Shown here piece by piece: positions 4,980 to 5,927 of a DNA stretch of 5,927 bases (position 1 is its first letter; each line of letters begins with the position of its first letter). Made by a program: the position numbers and the translations under genes. The notes beneath the pieces were generated by a model. It was not told the origin of the DNA and searched no databases. It saw only the letters and a program-made list of their open reading frames with translations. This DNA is from Deltaproteobacteria bacterium (GTDB lineage Bacteria > Myxococcota_A > Polyangia > Palsa-1104 > JAEUJZ01), in contig JAGNNG010000137.1 in NCBI GenBank assembly GCA_017990795.1, positions 1-5,927 on the forward strand, in the 5' to 3' direction.

Positions 4980-5927
4980 GTGAACCCGAAGCTGCTTGTC
5001 GTCTATGCGCTGTTGGCGGTGGCCATTTTTGCCAACAATGGCGCGTTCCTGCCACTGGTGCCGCTGGGTCTGCTGGGAGTACTAGGGCTGCTGGTGCGTG
5101 CGCTTTCCCAGCCCGGCCCGCCGGTGCGCCAAGCCTGGCTGTACGCGCTGCTGACCGGCTCATGGCTGCTTGCACTGGCACGTCCGCCGGGTCCGTCGGG
5201 TCACTGGCTTACCGTCTCAGGCGTGGGGCTTGGCTGCTACTTTGCGCTGACGTTTGGGCTGCTGGCAGTGGCGGTGTTGGCGCTGCATCGCGGTCGCGCC
5301 TCTGGTGCTCAGCTGGGGATTGTTCTGCTGCTGTACGCGGCTGCAGGTGTGCTGCTGCTGCGACTTACGCCCCAGCCTGCCATCGATGTGCACTGGCTGC
5401 AGCAAGGTGGAGCGCTGGACTTGCTGGCGGGCAAAAATCCCTACGCCTCGTCGGTGCCCAACCTTTACAGCGCCGAGGATACGCTGCAGTTTTTTGGCGA
5501 CCACCGCACCCGCCTGGGTGATTACCCGTATCCGCCGCTCTCGCTGCTCGGTGGCACCCTGGGGTTTTTGCTAGGTGCCGATGTTCGATACTTTTTCCTG
5601 CTGGCGCAGCTGGCAAGTGCCGTCTTTCTTCATCGGCTAGCCCGTCGCCAGCACGGTGAGCCCGTGGCGCTGAGCCTGGCAGCCCTGTGGCTGCTACATC
5701 CGCGCGGCCTGTTTGTACTAGAGCAGTCGTGGACCGAGCCCCTGGCCTGCGCCGCCTTTTTAGGATTCTTGTACTTTTCCGACGGAAAGTGGCTGTGGGC
5801 CAGCTTGTTTTTCGGCGCCAAGCAGTACAGCGTGCTGTTGTTGCCGCTCCTGCGTCCGCCGCTGCCGCGCTGGCTGTGGCTGGGCCTGGGAGCTGCCGCG
5901 CTGGTGGTCGCCCCATTTTTCCTGTGG
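4980..5927 (+). CDS. Polytopic GT-C-type glycosyltransferase-like membrane protein (GT87/DUF2029-like), C-terminus cut by window edge
   Basis: The frame is open from 4920 (in-frame TAA at 4917-4919) to the window end, giving 316 codons from the GTG at 4980. The product is very hydrophobic, with about eight or nine Leu/Ala/Val-rich spans (about 4-18, 22-41, 52-67, 80-102, 110-129, 186-219, 228-247, 254-266 and 297-316). The long loop after the fifth span carries IDVHWLQQGG (135-144), GKNPYASSVPN (151-161) and DYPYPPLSLL (181-190). The Asp in the first long loop followed by GxNPY and YPPL is the pattern of GT-C enzymes that use polyprenyl-phosphate sugars (GT87/DUF2029-like mannosyltransferases), acting on the extracytoplasmic face. 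SWTEPL (250-255) and AKQYSVLLLPLL (280-291) also fit. The start is uncertain: there is no Shine-Dalgarno, GTG 4980 and TTG 4965 are candidates, and no in-frame ATG is nearby. It is divergent from the rhomboid. Sugar and acceptor are unknown; another GT-C-fold membrane protein is possible. Confidence 0.72.
   Translation, partial: MNPKLLVVYALLAVAIFANNGAFLPLVPLGLLGVLGLLVRALSQPGPPVRQAWLYALLTGSWLLALARPPGPSGHWLTVSGVGLGCYFALTFGLLAVAVLALHRGRASGAQLGIVLLLYAAAGVLLLRLTPQPAIDVHWLQQGGALDLLAGKNPYASSVPNLYSAEDTLQFFGDHRTRLGDYPYPPLSLLGGTLGFLLGADVRYFFLLAQLASAVFLHRLARRQHGEPVALSLAALWLLHPRGLFVLEQSWTEPLACAAFLGFLYFSDGKWLWASLFFGAKQYSVLLLPLLRPPLPRWLWLGLGAAALVVAPFFLW

Noticed and set aside
4421..5521. Long 366-codon rightward open frame spanning the rhomboid tail and the glycosyltransferase-like gene
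   Set aside because: It is antisense to the rhomboid and out of frame with the membrane protein, gives a Cys/Trp/Arg/Ser-rich product with no recognisable motif, and is explained by high GC content and few stops.

Overview
This GC-rich window holds four genes, all read as genuine coding regions. Two of them run off the ends of the window. In order they are: a leftward S46-family serine dipeptidyl-peptidase whose C-terminus lies beyond position 1; a rightward transmembrane Ser/Thr protein kinase of the PknB/Hanks type; a leftward rhomboid-family intramembrane serine protease with a long, low-complexity N-terminal tail; and a rightward polytopic membrane protein resembling GT-C glycosyltransferases (GT87/DUF2029-like), cut by the right edge. 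No RNA genes, CRISPR arrays, insertion sequences or phage genes were seen.

The combination of an RD-type Hanks kinase, a secreted S46 peptidase and high GC content suggests a Gram-negative bacterium. A deltaproteobacterial lineage such as Myxococcota is the best guess. This rests on gene content only; no phylogenetic marker is present.

Layout: the peptidase (1-1671, minus) and the kinase (1980-3551, plus) are divergent. They are separated by about 308 bp that contain an AT-rich island with repeated motifs, a good extended -10 promoter for the kinase, a 10-bp palindrome in the kinase leader and a clear Shine-Dalgarno site. The kinase and the rhomboid (3558-4808, minus) converge with only 6 bp between stop codons, leaving no room for a dedicated terminator. 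The rhomboid and the glycosyltransferase-like gene (from about 4980, plus) are divergent across 171 bp. Neither has a recognisable Shine-Dalgarno site, and each has an AT-rich -10-like hexamer about 7 bp before its start, so leaderless transcripts are possible.

Function: all four products are predicted to act at or beyond the cytoplasmic membrane. The kinase has a complete cytoplasmic catalytic domain, one membrane span and an extracytoplasmic CsgG/FlgO-like domain, and looks like an envelope sensor. The rhomboid has a cytoplasmic Ser/Thr/Lys/Arg-rich tail that could in principle be a kinase target. No two genes are co-directional neighbours, so there is no operon here, and any functional link is inference. 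I do not see a clearly new multi-gene system. The most unusual items are the kinase-CsgG-like fusion and the rhomboid tail.
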